37,613 bases of DNA from Staphylococcus rostri (GTDB lineage Bacteria; Bacillota; Bacilli; Staphylococcales; Staphylococcaceae), in assembly GCF_002902145.1 (NCBI RefSeq), contig NZ_PPRF01000030.1, positions 1-37,613 of the forward strand. The letters run 5' to 3'. A program made the translations under genes and the position numbers. Of the stretch, positions 18,387 to 26,808 are shown piece by piece (position 1 is the first letter of the stretch; the number at the start of each line of letters is the position of its first letter). The notes under the pieces were generated by a model. It was not told the DNA's origin, did not search any database, and saw only the letters and a program-made list of their open reading frames with translations.

Positions 18387-18410
18387 TTTTAACCTCTCCC
18401 CTTCACTTAT

Positions 18411-18426
18411 ATGTAAGCGATTACAA
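18411..18426. promoter_or_regulatory. cre box (CcpA operator) upstream of nhaC
   Basis: ATGTAAGCGATTACAA fits the 16-base consensus WTGNAARCGNWWWCAW at every position. It lies 24-40 bases upstream of the TTG start, beside the ribosome site, so CcpA binding there would block transcription. Confidence 0.7.
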
Positions 18427-18556
18427 ATATCATACTATTTCTGAATTTAACTAGCAAGAATTTTTAGAATATTTGACATCACTTATTTTAAGTGCTTGTC
18501 TATGTATAAATAAAATAAAGTGACGTCTGCACAGACAAACGCCACTGTTTCAATGA

Positions 18557-19921
18557 TTATTTTTTCACTTGGATAATACGTGTATATTTTAACATTTGCG
18601 TTGAATACTTTTCTTTCACTTGCTGTGGTGTTAAGTATGTCACACCAACGATATGCCAGTTTGGATTGAAACGGTAAAATGAATCTTTATTACGACTCCA
18701 TTTAATCATACTGCCGTCTTTGTTATAACGTGGCAATGTCATTTCATAGCCTTCCAAAACATTAATGAACGTCTGGAAAATATCCGGATCAATACGGTCA
18801 AACTGATCAATCACCAAATACTGTCGATCCGTTTTCGGCATTAAGTCTGTAATAAATCCTTCACGATAATAAAGTGCACCCGCCTCATTCGGTAAGTAAC
18901 GACCGTACAACATTTCTTCCATAAAGTCTGGATGTCCGACTGTCATCACAGGTGTCGCATTCGCCTTTTCAACCAATGACGTCGCAGCTTTCAGACCTTC
19001 TGCTTTATCATCCGCCAATAATAGAATAAACGGCTTCACATCTTCTTCCTTAGGCAATTCATAATCGGATTTCACCGCTTCAAACTGCCCTTTCAAGCCA
19101 TCATTCTCGCTCATTTCCATCATGGCGTGGTATTGCGTCGGCGTTAAGCTCGCAATCGCTTGCTTAGCATTTTCTTGTAAGAAGTACAGATTTTTAAGTT
19201 TCGGATGCTTGTTCAACGTCATCAAGCTAATCGGATGAATATCCTCAATATAACGTATTTCAATAGCCGTACTATTCGTTCTACCCGCTTCAGGCGGTCG
19301 GGTATGTATATGATGTGCCACTTCCGCGCGACCAACGATAGACTGATTCATATGTTTGTTATATACAATAATTTGGTCGCCAATTTCCAATTGTGTATAG
19401 TGGTGATAGCCGTTGCGCTTAATACCATTACGTGTATGCGTATAAATCGTATACTTCTCATCCGGTTCAAACGTCTCCGTTTCAGCCATAAAGAAATAGC
19501 GTGGAATCGTCACGTCGCCAGTACCAAGCCCTTTAATCAACTCAAACTCATCATAAGATATTTTGTTAAACAACGTTTCTTTCATATTATTCATACGAAA
19601 CTCCAGCGCTTCACTACGCTTCAAATATTCCGTTGTTAAAGGTTTGAACGCCTCATTGAACTTAAATTGAACGTGTATTTTATTTTGTGCACCTGTCATA
19701 ACACTTGTAATTTCGCCCCAGCCAAGCAATCCTGCGTCTGTTTGTACTTGGTAGAAAATCACTTTATCCCCTACTTGCGCCTGTTTAAACGCACGAAATC
19801 CTTGGGTTGGGTTGAACTGTGCCCCTGATTCAAAGACAGTGGTTTGTCCTACTAACGGCTCATTGTGATTCCATCTGTTATACCCACAATTTAGCCAAAA
19901 GTAATTTGTTTCTTCTGCCAT
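18557..19921 (-). CDS. EVE-EVE protein with a degenerate McrB-like AAA+ domain
   Basis: I do not know this 454-residue protein by name. Residues about 6-130 look like an EVE (PUA-like) domain: YFWLNCGYNRW, GFRAFKQAQVGDKVIFYQ, LLGWGEITSV, LFNKISYDEFELI. Residues about 140-268 repeat the pattern (LEIGDQIIVYNKH, SIVGRAEV, IASLTPTQYHAM). Residues about 297-454 resemble McrB-type AAA+ GTPases: GHPDFMEEMLYGRYLP, GALYYREGFI, a Walker-B-like YLVIDQFDRIDPDIFQTFIN and NWHIVGVTYL at the sensor. The expected Walker A (GPPGTGKT) is replaced by LLADDKAEG, and the Walker B glutamate is Gln373. NTP hydrolysis is therefore unlikely. EVE domains bind modified bases and are often fused to McrB. No mcrC is nearby. 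AAGGAG is 11 bases before the ATG. Confidence 0.7.
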   Translation of the reverse strand: MAEETNYFWLNCGYNRWNHNEPLVGQTTVFESGAQFNPTQGFRAFKQAQVGDKVIFYQVQTDAGLLGWGEITSVMTGAQNKIHVQFKFNEAFKPLTTEYLKRSEALEFRMNNMKETLFNKISYDEFELIKGLGTGDVTIPRYFFMAETETFEPDEKYTIYTHTRNGIKRNGYHHYTQLEIGDQIIVYNKHMNQSIVGRAEVAHHIHTRPPEAGRTNSTAIEIRYIEDIHPISLMTLNKHPKLKNLYFLQENAKQAIASLTPTQYHAMMEMSENDGLKGQFEAVKSDYELPKEEDVKPFILLLADDKAEGLKAATSLVEKANATPVMTVGHPDFMEEMLYGRYLPNEAGALYYREGFITDLMPKTDRQYLVIDQFDRIDPDIFQTFINVLEGYEMTLPRYNKDGSMIKWSRNKDSFYRFNPNWHIVGVTYLTPQQVKEKYSTQMLKYTRIIQVKK

Positions 19922-20024
19922 GGCATATGAATCTCCTTCATCATATATTTATCTTGTTCATTATAAGTGTTTCTGTAACAAACAACAACAGCTTTTCAAC
20001 AGTTTCTCTTATCAACACTTGAAA

Positions 20025-20164
20025 GGGTGCAGGACAGGTATCTCATTTTTTCAAAAAGATTCCGTTGTCTCATCCCAGAAAGGCTGCGTATGTGTTAAAA
20101 AAGCTTGTAAAAATCTATTTTGACGCTGGTCAGCTATATAAATACTCAACCTTAAATTGAATGT
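20025..20164 (+). repeat. dispersed intergenic repeat, family B, full copy
   Basis: It has the same block order as at 14391: GGACAGGTATCTCATTTTTC / AAAAAGATTCCGTTGTC, then AAGGCTGCGTATGTG, then GACGCTGGTCAGCTA, then AATACTCAACCTTAAATTGAA. It lies between the EVE-protein gene's 5' side and the 3' end of the small membrane gene. The rest of 19922-20242 holds no gene that I can see. Confidence 0.72.
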
Positions 20165-20242
20165 TACAGCTCCATCACTTAATACTAAACTTTGCATTCT
20201 ATCATCATGTATTTTTTAATTTCTATACTCATCTTAATTACA

Positions 20243-20476
20243 TTATCCTAGAATTTGCATTAAGCCCGCGATTACTGGAAATACGTTGACCATAATGCCG
20301 CCTAATTTCAACATATTACTGATTTCCGCATTAGGTAATGTCCATAACGTCGCAATGATGCCAATCATACCAATAACGACCGGAAAAATCATTGATGGGA
20401 ATAGCGCCACGTTAAAAAAGATACACGCGCCTGATATAATGCCACATAGTAACGCAATATATAAACCGATTTTCAT
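20243..20476 (-). CDS. small membrane protein, function unknown
   Basis: The 77-residue protein is almost wholly hydrophobic, with probably three short transmembrane helices (about 3-20, 27-47, 58-75) joined by TLPNAEISNMLKLGG. The ATG at 20476 follows GAGGTG by 6 bases; a GTG three codons earlier overlaps that site. It begins 55 bases downstream of the gntR stop on the same strand and is likely cotranscribed. I recognise no family. Confidence 0.65.
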   Translation of the reverse strand: MKIGLYIALLCGIISGACIFFNVALFPSMIFPVVIGMIGIIATLWTLPNAEISNMLKLGGIMVNVFPVIAGLMQILG

Positions 20477-20531
20477 TATTTGCACCTCTCTCTATCTCTC
20501 ATGCTGCTACATTTGTATACGCTTACTTGAA

Positions 20532-21230
20532 CTAGTCTACAATATAATGTTCGACCAACGTTTGACGGACCTCTGCTAAATGTGAAGTCATGCGTTGTTT
20601 CGCTAATTCTGCATTTTGCTGTTCGATTGCTTTCAAAATAGCAATATGTTCTTCAAGTAGACGCTCCATTGTCTTTTCACGATTGTACAAATAAATATGG
20701 CGTGTGCCTTTCATCGTCTGCTGAATTAAGTCAGAAATATTATGCAACAACTCGTACAACAATTCATTATCAGACGCTTTGGCAATTGCTAAATGAAAGC
20801 GTAAGTCTGCCGCTTCGCCCGATTGATGTGTGCGCATTGCCTGTTCCATATCATTCAATGCTAATTGCATTTCTGCCAACATATCTTCTGTTCGATGTTT
20901 AGCTGCAAATTGCACCGTCGATAATTCAACAACTTCACGCAACTCCAAAATTTCTTTTACCCTTTTAGGTGTCAATGCTTGTGAGATAAAGTCAAATAAC
21001 TGCGGCGTTTTCTGTTTGACGAACGTACCATAGCCATGTTTCATCTCGACTAATCCGATAATACGCAACGCATTCAGCGCCTCTCTGACAGAAGCATTAC
21101 TCACGCCGTATTCTTTTGCTAACTTTTGAATGGAAGGCAGACGTTCTCCTTCTTGTAACACACCATTTTCTATTTGTTCAATTAACCTATTTGCAATTTG
21201 CTCATAAATTTTTGGGCGTGATATCTTCAT
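20532..21230 (-). CDS. GntR-family transcriptional regulator, FadR/LutR subgroup
   Basis: The 232-residue DNA-binding regulator has an N-terminal winged helix (about 4-72: IYEQIANRLIEQIENGVLQ, EGERLPSIQKLAKEYGVS, ASVREALNALRIIGLVE, GYGTFV). An all-helical FCD effector domain follows (about 85-225), with possible metal/ligand residues in LRFHLAIAKASDNELL and EEHIAIL. FCD members usually sense small organic acids or sugar acids; the arrangement resembles B. subtilis LutR. AAGGAGGT sets the ATG at 21230; the 21 upstream codons are dropped. The target is unknown; candidates are itself and the small membrane gene that follows. Confidence 0.88.
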   Translation of the reverse strand: MKISRPKIYEQIANRLIEQIENGVLQEGERLPSIQKLAKEYGVSNASVREALNALRIIGLVEMKHGYGTFVKQKTPQLFDFISQALTPKRVKEILELREVVELSTVQFAAKHRTEDMLAEMQLALNDMEQAMRTHQSGEAADLRFHLAIAKASDNELLYELLHNISDLIQQTMKGTRHIYLYNREKTMERLLEEHIAILKAIEQQNAELAKQRMTSHLAEVRQTLVEHYIVD

Positions 21231-21423
21231 CTTGTACCTCCTTGTCACAATCGCTTTTATTGTACCAAATTTTACCGTACGAATTGCACTCATTTTCTAT
21301 TATGTAATACAAATGCAATACGCTGTAGTTCTGCTTAAATTCCATTATCAAGCGTTTTATGTATTTTTTTATGCTCCAAGTAACACTATCTATATCAAAT
21401 ATCCATGATTTATACGATTTTAT

Positions 21424-21543
21424 GGGCGTGAGACAGAAATCTCATTTAACAAAAAAGCGTCCGTTATCCTACCCGCATGGCTAAGTACGTTCACGCCAGT
21501 CAGCTACTGCCATCTACATCAATACTCGATTTTAAATCGTATG
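21424..21543 (+). repeat. dispersed intergenic repeat, family B, diverged copy
   Basis: It begins GGGCGTGAGACAG like the copy at 14391, then AATCTCATTTAACAAAAAAG, CCGTTATCC, CATGGCTAAGTACG, TTCACGCCAGTCAGCTACTG and AATACTCGATTTTAAATCG. It fills the gap between gntR and the divergent membrane gene. Confidence 0.7.
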
Positions 21544-21672
21544 TTTCTATTAGGATCCCAGTCTCTTTTCGTCATGTTATTTAACGTGAACCCATCAAAC
21601 TTTTACCATATTTATTCCCAAATCGCTTCGTTTTTGATATGGTGGAGTATATGTCGAAAGGAGTGCTTCCGA

Positions 21673-22539
21673 TTGTTTAGTTTTACAAGTAAATTTTTAC
21701 AACATACAAAATCAGAACGTAAAAAGCTATACAGCATGAACTTGATTAACTTTGTCTTGATGTTGTTATTACTCACTGTCTCAGCTTTACCGTTGAGCTT
21801 TGTCTTCAACTTATGGGCAACAGCTTTCTTCACTGGACAAGGCAATAGTGGCTCACTCATTCTCGTAACAGTTGGCGCCTTATTATTGATTGTCTTAATG
21901 TTCTTAATGCTGACATTTCCATTGCTCACAGGTAGTATCCGCTCAATTTATCATGCAGTTGCAGAACACGACTCAGTTAAATGGTCACACCTGTTCCAAT
22001 CTTTCAAAGGAAAAGTCTGGCTTAAAAGTGTATTAGTAGGTTTAACATCAACATTGTTCATGCTTGTCGTATTCATTGTTGATTACTTTATTACCGTGGG
22101 ATTACGTAACATGTTCGGCTCACTTGCAACAAGTGAAACATCCGTGATGCTTGTCTTATTTGTGATATCCATCATCTCAAGTATTTACACATGGTTAATG
22201 TTTGTATTCATCATTAATATGGTGATTGCTTTCATCAAAAACCCTCAAGATAAAGTTCGCGATGATATGAAAGCAGCTTGGCAAGCAATGCGCAATGGTC
22301 AAAAGACATTTTTATCTTTCTATATTGGCATCTTGCTATTGAATTTTGTATTATTGCTTATCACTGGTCCAGTTATCGCGACAATACAAATGAACTTGGC
22401 ACATATTTCACAAAATACAGCACAAATCATCACATGGGTTGTCAACGTCCTATACTTCTTCATCCGTTACACTGTGTACTTCTTTATCATTGGTACAATC
22501 GTAACGTACTATCATCATCAAGGACGTAAAGACGCATAA
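21673..22539 (+). CDS. six-helix integral membrane protein, function unknown
   Basis: The 288-residue protein has six clear hydrophobic segments (about residues 22-50, 58-82, 115-140, 155-185, 213-238, 250-275), with a charged KNPQDKVRDDMKAAWQAMRNGQ loop between the fourth and fifth. The start is a TTG at 21673 with AAAGGAG 9 bases upstream. The in-frame sequence before it overlaps the family B repeat and has no ribosome site. It ends at the hairpin at 22547. It is monocistronic and divergent from gntR. I recognise no family motif. Confidence 0.72.
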   Translation: MFSFTSKFLQHTKSERKKLYSMNLINFVLMLLLLTVSALPLSFVFNLWATAFFTGQGNSGSLILVTVGALLLIVLMFLMLTFPLLTGSIRSIYHAVAEHDSVKWSHLFQSFKGKVWLKSVLVGLTSTLFMLVVFIVDYFITVGLRNMFGSLATSETSVMLVLFVISIISSIYTWLMFVFIINMVIAFIKNPQDKVRDDMKAAWQAMRNGQKTFLSFYIGILLLNFVLLLITGPVIATIQMNLAHISQNTAQIITWVVNVLYFFIRYTVYFFIIGTIVTYYHHQGRKDA

Positions 22540-22546
22540 CTATGAT

Positions 22547-22594
22547 AAAGTGGGACAGGAATCTTTAAAAATGGGATTCCTGTCTCGCTTTTTT
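22547..22594. terminator. bidirectional terminator (family B hairpin variant)
   Basis: A perfect stem GACAGGAATC/GATTCCTGTC flanked by AAAGTGG and CGCTTTTTT lies between two convergent genes. Its GGGACAGGAATCT arm is the same as the first hairpin of the family B repeats. Confidence 0.88.
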
Positions 22595-22596
22595 GC

Positions 22597-23448
22597 TTAT
22601 AATAAATGTTCAGCAAGAAAATGTGCAGCGCCGTCTTGATCATTATCGACAGCTGTTTCATATGCCGTTAGCGCTTTAATCCGCTCATTCGCATTCTTCA
22701 TTGCAACTGTTACGCCACCTACTTTAAACATCGTACGGTCATTGTCGCTATCGCCAATTACCAATGTATCTGCAATGTCGATGTTAAAATGCGCACACAT
22801 CTCTTGAATGCCAGTACCCTTGTTCACTTGATATGCCATCGTCTCTACATTGTTTGGTGTCGATTGAGAAACTTCAATTTTGAGCGTCTCCATCTGTGCT
22901 TTCATCGCATTACGAAACGTCGCAATCATCTCCAAATTCGGATGGAATAAATAAATTTTCGAGTAGTCCAAGCCTGTAGGAATCGCTGCACGCCATGTCA
23001 ACTTGCTCGCTACGGCTTCTTGTCTTGATAACCATTCGCTAATCCCCACACTCTCCGGTTTATCGCCGTCTACTAAATCTAACATCCATGCTTTATCCGC
23101 TTCACATGAAAAACGTGGTTCATCAAATGGGAACACTTCATAGTAAATACCCGCTTGTTGTGCTTGATCTACAATCGCACGCACACCTTCTTCTCCTAAG
23201 CCGTGTTGGAATAGCACCTCGTCGTTAATATGACCAATTGTGCCATTCGATGAAATGATGCCATCAAACTGCATCGTCTCAGGAATTAATAATGGAATCT
23301 CTGCTTTCGCACGTCCTGTTGCTAAAAAGACTTTATACCCTGCCTTTCTAAGCTGCGCAATCACATCCGCTGTATAATCAGAACTGCGATTGTTTTCACG
23401 CAAAATCGTACCGTCCATATCTAAAAATATCGCCTTAACTTGTCGCAT
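22597..23448 (-). CDS. Cof-type HAD superfamily phosphatase
   Basis: HAD IIB (Cof) enzymes remove phosphate from sugar phosphates or nucleotides in the cytosol. The 283-residue protein has motif I IFLDMDGTIL (nucleophile Asp10, acid Asp12), motif II LATGR (about 43), a C2B cap, a lysine near residue 215 and motif IV VIGDSDNDRTMF (about 235). The length is typical. AAAGGATAGG precedes the ATG. The substrate cannot be told from sequence. It lies 77 bases downstream of the ABC ATPase gene on the same strand and may be cotranscribed. Confidence 0.9.
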   Translation of the reverse strand: MRQVKAIFLDMDGTILRENNRSSDYTADVIAQLRKAGYKVFLATGRAKAEIPLLIPETMQFDGIISSNGTIGHINDEVLFQHGLGEEGVRAIVDQAQQAGIYYEVFPFDEPRFSCEADKAWMLDLVDGDKPESVGISEWLSRQEAVASKLTWRAAIPTGLDYSKIYLFHPNLEMIATFRNAMKAQMETLKIEVSQSTPNNVETMAYQVNKGTGIQEMCAHFNIDIADTLVIGDSDNDRTMFKVGGVTVAMKNANERIKALTAYETAVDNDQDGAAHFLAEHLL

Positions 23449-23525
23449 CGTTGCCTATCCTTTCATCGATAATCTTCTCGTATAAAGTGTGTCATCTTCT
23501 CAATATAAAAGCAATCAAAACCCCT

Positions 23526-24302
23526 TTATTGGCGAATCATTTGGTAGCGTCCTTGTTGGTGTTGGAGCGTCACCGGCATATCAAATAGTTCTGTCAAATG
23601 GCCACTTGTTAATGTTTCTGCAATCGGGCCACTTGCACGTGCAACACCTTGTTTAAGCAACAGTGCATGTGTAAAATCTGCGGTCACTTCTTCAACAAAA
23701 TGCGTGACATAAATAACTGCCATATCTGAATAATCGTCATGCATCCCCGTTAACATATCTAATAACTGTTCACGTCCGACAAAGTCCAAGCCATTACACG
23801 GTTCATCTAAAATAAGTAACTTTGGTCGTGTAACAAGTGCCCGTGCTAACAGTACACGCTGTTGTTCCCCGGTCGATAAGCGTCCGAAATAATCATTTTC
23901 AAAGCGCGTCATATCAAAACGTGCCAGCATGTGTTGGGCGAGCGCCACATCCTGTTCAGTCGGAGTTTGATAGACGCCGATAGACTTATAAATACCGCTC
24001 AGCACGACATCTCTAACCCGTTCACCTTCCGCAAATCGATCACGTAAACTCCCTGATACATAACCAATCTGTTCGTGTACACGATGTGCCGAATAGCCTT
24101 CTCGTCCTGGTGTCATCCCAAACAAACTGACCTCGCCTTGTGTGGCAAAATCATAGGCTGTGATAATATTCAACAATGTACTCTTCCCAGCACCATTCAT
24201 GCCGTAGACTAACCATTTCTCACCTGGTTGAATGTGCCATGAAATGTCTTGAAGTAACTGTTGACCACCTTTACGTTTTGCCATTTCTTTTAAAATAATC
24301 AT
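23526..24302 (-). CDS. stand-alone ABC transporter ATP-binding protein (YlmA/ModF-like)
   Basis: The 258-residue protein is a complete ABC ATPase: Walker A GMNGAGKST (about 33-41), Q-loop near YVSGSLRDRF, signature LSTGEQQRVLLARAL (about 141-155), Walker B LLILDEPCNGLD (about 164-175) and the switch histidine in VTHFVEE. No permease or binding-protein gene is nearby. Its sequence style resembles B. subtilis YlmA, whose role is unclear. The ATG at 24302 is used because GGGGG lies upstream; the ATG-less extension to 24335 has no site. Its partner, if any, is unknown. Confidence 0.88.
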   Translation of the reverse strand: MIILKEMAKRKGGQQLLQDISWHIQPGEKWLVYGMNGAGKSTLLNIITAYDFATQGEVSLFGMTPGREGYSAHRVHEQIGYVSGSLRDRFAEGERVRDVVLSGIYKSIGVYQTPTEQDVALAQHMLARFDMTRFENDYFGRLSTGEQQRVLLARALVTRPKLLILDEPCNGLDFVGREQLLDMLTGMHDDYSDMAVIYVTHFVEEVTADFTHALLLKQGVARASGPIAETLTSGHLTELFDMPVTLQHQQGRYQMIRQ

Positions 24303-24400
24303 CCAAAATCCCCCTTTGTTTATCTTGCTATTCAAAAAAGGCTGACTTCACAAAAGATGAAATCAGCCGAATGTTTTTATTGAGTTTATCTTACTGCAAC

Positions 24401-26203
24401 CTATTCTACTGTTACAGATTTTGCTAAGTTACGTGGTTTATCCACATCTAAGTCACGGTGTAATGCCGCATAGTATGAAATCAATTGTAATGTCACAACT
24501 GATACTAATGGTGTTAACAATTCGTGTACGTGTGGAATCACATATGTGTCGCCGTCTTTTTCAAGACCTTCCATTGAGATAATACATGGGTTCGCACCAC
24601 GAGCTACGACTTCTTTCACATTGCCTCGGATAGATAAGTTCACGTGTTCTTGTGTTGCTAATGCCACGACTGGTGTACCTTCTTCAATCAATGCGATTGT
24701 ACCGTGTTTTAATTCCCCACCAGCGAAACCTTCAGCTTGAATATATGAAATCTCTTTTAACTTCAATGCACCTTCTAGGCTGACATTGTAGTCTACCGCA
24801 CGACCGATAAAGAATGCGTTGCGTGTTGTTTCTAAGAAGTCTGTCGCAATTTGTTCCATTTTTGGTGCGTCATCAACGATTGTTTCGATAGCTGCAGTCA
24901 CTTTTGCAAGTTCTGGCAATAAGTCAACATCTGTTTGACGACCACGTGCTGTCGCAACAACTTGCGCTAAGATTGATAATACCGCAATTTGTGCTGTATA
25001 TGCTTTTGTTGATGCAACGGCAATCTCTGGACCTGCATGTAACAATAACGTATGATCCGCTTCACGAGATAATGTTGAACCAGCAACGTTTGTAATTGTT
25101 AATGAACGATGACCTAATTTTGTTGTTTCAACGAGTACCGCACGGCTATCTGCTGTTTCACCTGATTGTGAGATGTAAACGAATAATGGACGTTCAGATA
25201 ATAATGGCATGTTGTAAACAAATTCTGATGCTACGTGTACTTCTGTTGGTACGCCTGCCCATTTTTCTAAATACTCTTTGCCGACTAAGCCTGCATGATA
25301 GCTAGTACCTGCAGCGATAATGTAAATGCGGTCTGCGTTTTGAACATCTTTAACAATCTCTGGGTCAACACTTAAGTTACCTTGATCGTCTTGGTACGCT
25401 TGAATAATACGACGCATTGCTGCAGGTTGTTCATGAATTTCTTTTAACATGTAGTGTGCATAAACACCTTTTTCAGCGTCTGATGCGTCAATTTCAGCTG
25501 TGTAGCTTTCACGTTCAACAACATTACCTTCTAAGTCTTTAATAACGACTTGATCACGTTGTACTAACACAACTTCTTGGTCTTTTAATTCTTTGTATTC
25601 GCTTGTTACTTGAATCATTGCTAATGCATCTGATGCGATAACGTTGAAGTTGTCACCAATACCTACAAGTAATGGTGATTTGTTTTTCGCTACATAGATA
25701 GTGTCGTTGTCTTCGCTATCTAATAAACCAAGCGCATATGAACCGTGTAATAATGAAACCACTTTTGTAAATGCTGCTTCTGTTGTCATACCTTGATTAG
25801 CAAAGTATTCCACTAATTGTACGATAACTTCTGTATCTGTTTCTGACACAAATGTAACATCCGAAACATAAGTATCTCTTAACTCTTCATAGTTTTCGAT
25901 CACACCGTTGTGTACAAGTGTATAACGACCACTTGCTGATTGATGAGGGTGTGAGTTTTCATAGTTCGGCACACCATGTGTCGCCCAACGTGTATGTCCA
26001 ATACCCGCTTGACCATCAATATCATTGTCAGCCGCTTTACGTAACTCAGCAATACGCCCTTTTGCTTTTGTCACAGTAACCTCTTTGTCATCACGTGTCG
26101 CGATACCCGCTGAGTCATAGCCACGATATTCTAACTTTTCTAACCCACGTAATAAAATTTCTTTTGCTTTCTCATAACCAATATAACCTACAATTCCGCA
26201 CAT
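24401..26203 (-). CDS. glmS: glutamine--fructose-6-phosphate aminotransferase (isomerizing)
   Basis: GlmS makes glucosamine-6-phosphate from fructose-6-phosphate and glutamine, committing carbon to peptidoglycan and teichoic acid precursors. The 600-residue protein has the N-terminal glutaminase domain (nucleophile Cys2 in [18 protein letters not shown] near 70) and two SIS sugar domains (AAGTSYHAG near 295, SQSGETADS near 341, and the C-terminal [13 protein letters not shown]). The length is standard. The long leader carries a glmS ribozyme, so GlcN6P should trigger cleavage of its mRNA. The next enzyme of the pathway, glmM, is 8 kb away. Confidence 0.98.
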   Translation of the reverse strand: MCGIVGYIGYEKAKEILLRGLEKLEYRGYDSAGIATRDDKEVTVTKAKGRIAELRKAADNDIDGQAGIGHTRWATHGVPNYENSHPHQSASGRYTLVHNGVIENYEELRDTYVSDVTFVSETDTEVIVQLVEYFANQGMTTEAAFTKVVSLLHGSYALGLLDSEDNDTIYVAKNKSPLLVGIGDNFNVIASDALAMIQVTSEYKELKDQEVVLVQRDQVVIKDLEGNVVERESYTAEIDASDAEKGVYAHYMLKEIHEQPAAMRRIIQAYQDDQGNLSVDPEIVKDVQNADRIYIIAAGTSYHAGLVGKEYLEKWAGVPTEVHVASEFVYNMPLLSERPLFVYISQSGETADSRAVLVETTKLGHRSLTITNVAGSTLSREADHTLLLHAGPEIAVASTKAYTAQIAVLSILAQVVATARGRQTDVDLLPELAKVTAAIETIVDDAPKMEQIATDFLETTRNAFFIGRAVDYNVSLEGALKLKEISYIQAEGFAGGELKHGTIALIEEGTPVVALATQEHVNLSIRGNVKEVVARGANPCIISMEGLEKDGDTYVIPHVHELLTPLVSVVTLQLISYYAALHRDLDVDKPRNLAKSVTVE

Positions 26204-26334
26204 AAATCTTTTCCTCCATTACAAAATAACGGTACCTCAAGCTGTGTTTGCATTGTCTGTATTCTGCTTTAATACATCACAATAGAAACGACACCTTGTG
26301 CATCGCTTTTTCTCAGTTTTTAAATTTGTGTTTG

Positions 26335-26535
26335 GCGATCTTACTAACTTTGTCCAAAAAGTTGCCCTCTTGTTTTAATTAATAAGCTAACGAATGAGCC
26401 ACATCCGGGATAGCATCCGCCGATCTGATTCGATCACTATCCTCCTCGTCTACAAGCCTGCTAGTTCATCTCAATATACACTCTGCTTTAGTCTATATCT
26501 CCTCGATCAACCGCCCGTACTTGTGCTGGCGCTTT
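26335..26535 (-). ncRNA. glmS ribozyme (GlcN6P-responsive self-cleaving riboswitch)
   Basis: The minus strand from 26533 reads AGCGCC at the cleavage site (cut expected between A26533 and G26532). Then come GACGAGGAGGATAG...ATCGAAT, TCGGCGGATGCTATCCC, and a 3' domain with AAGAGGGCAACTTTTTGG followed by ACAAAGTTAG. These are the conserved core and P3/P4 elements of the family. It ends about 130 bases before the glmS start. Confidence 0.92.
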
Positions 26536-26550
26536 GTCGTTTAACCTCAC
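26488..26550 (-). CDS. possible leader mini-ORF across the glmS ribozyme cleavage site
   Basis: A GTG at 26550 preceded by AAGGAGG opens a 20-codon frame (MRLNDKAPAQVRAVDRGDID) that runs through the ribozyme cleavage site and stops inside the ribozyme. The ribosome site is strong, but the spacing to GTG is only 3 bases, so translation is uncertain. If translated, ribosomes would compete with ribozyme folding. Confidence 0.25.
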   Translation of the reverse strand: MRLNDKAPAQVRAVDRGDID

Positions 26551-26579
26551 AATCCTCCTTCTCTTTTTGAATATATCTC

Positions 26580-26609
26580 ATTTTACACTGATGAAAACAA
26601 TCATTGCAA
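26580..26609 (-). promoter_or_regulatory. possible glmS promoter
   Basis: TTGCAA and TAAAAT are separated by 18 bases. A start about 7 bases on would give a short leader of some 40 bases before the ribozyme cleavage site. Confidence 0.4.
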
Positions 26610-26808
26610 ATAAAACTGCTATTTTCATCTAAAATATTAAGCAATTTGTCCACATTTCGTTCATCAATTCTTGTCATGACGCCTTAATCATTATTTGTCA
26701 TTTTAGGCCTGCCAATACAGCATTTTCTATTCATTGTCGCTAGGCCCTACCACACCTATGATGAAGTTAGAACGACACATTCAATGAAATGAAAGGATGA
26801 TAAAAACT

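Noticed and set aside
20514..20527. TGTATACGCTTACT as a cre box upstream of the small membrane gene
   Set aside because: The conserved final CA is CT; one key mismatch and no supporting context.
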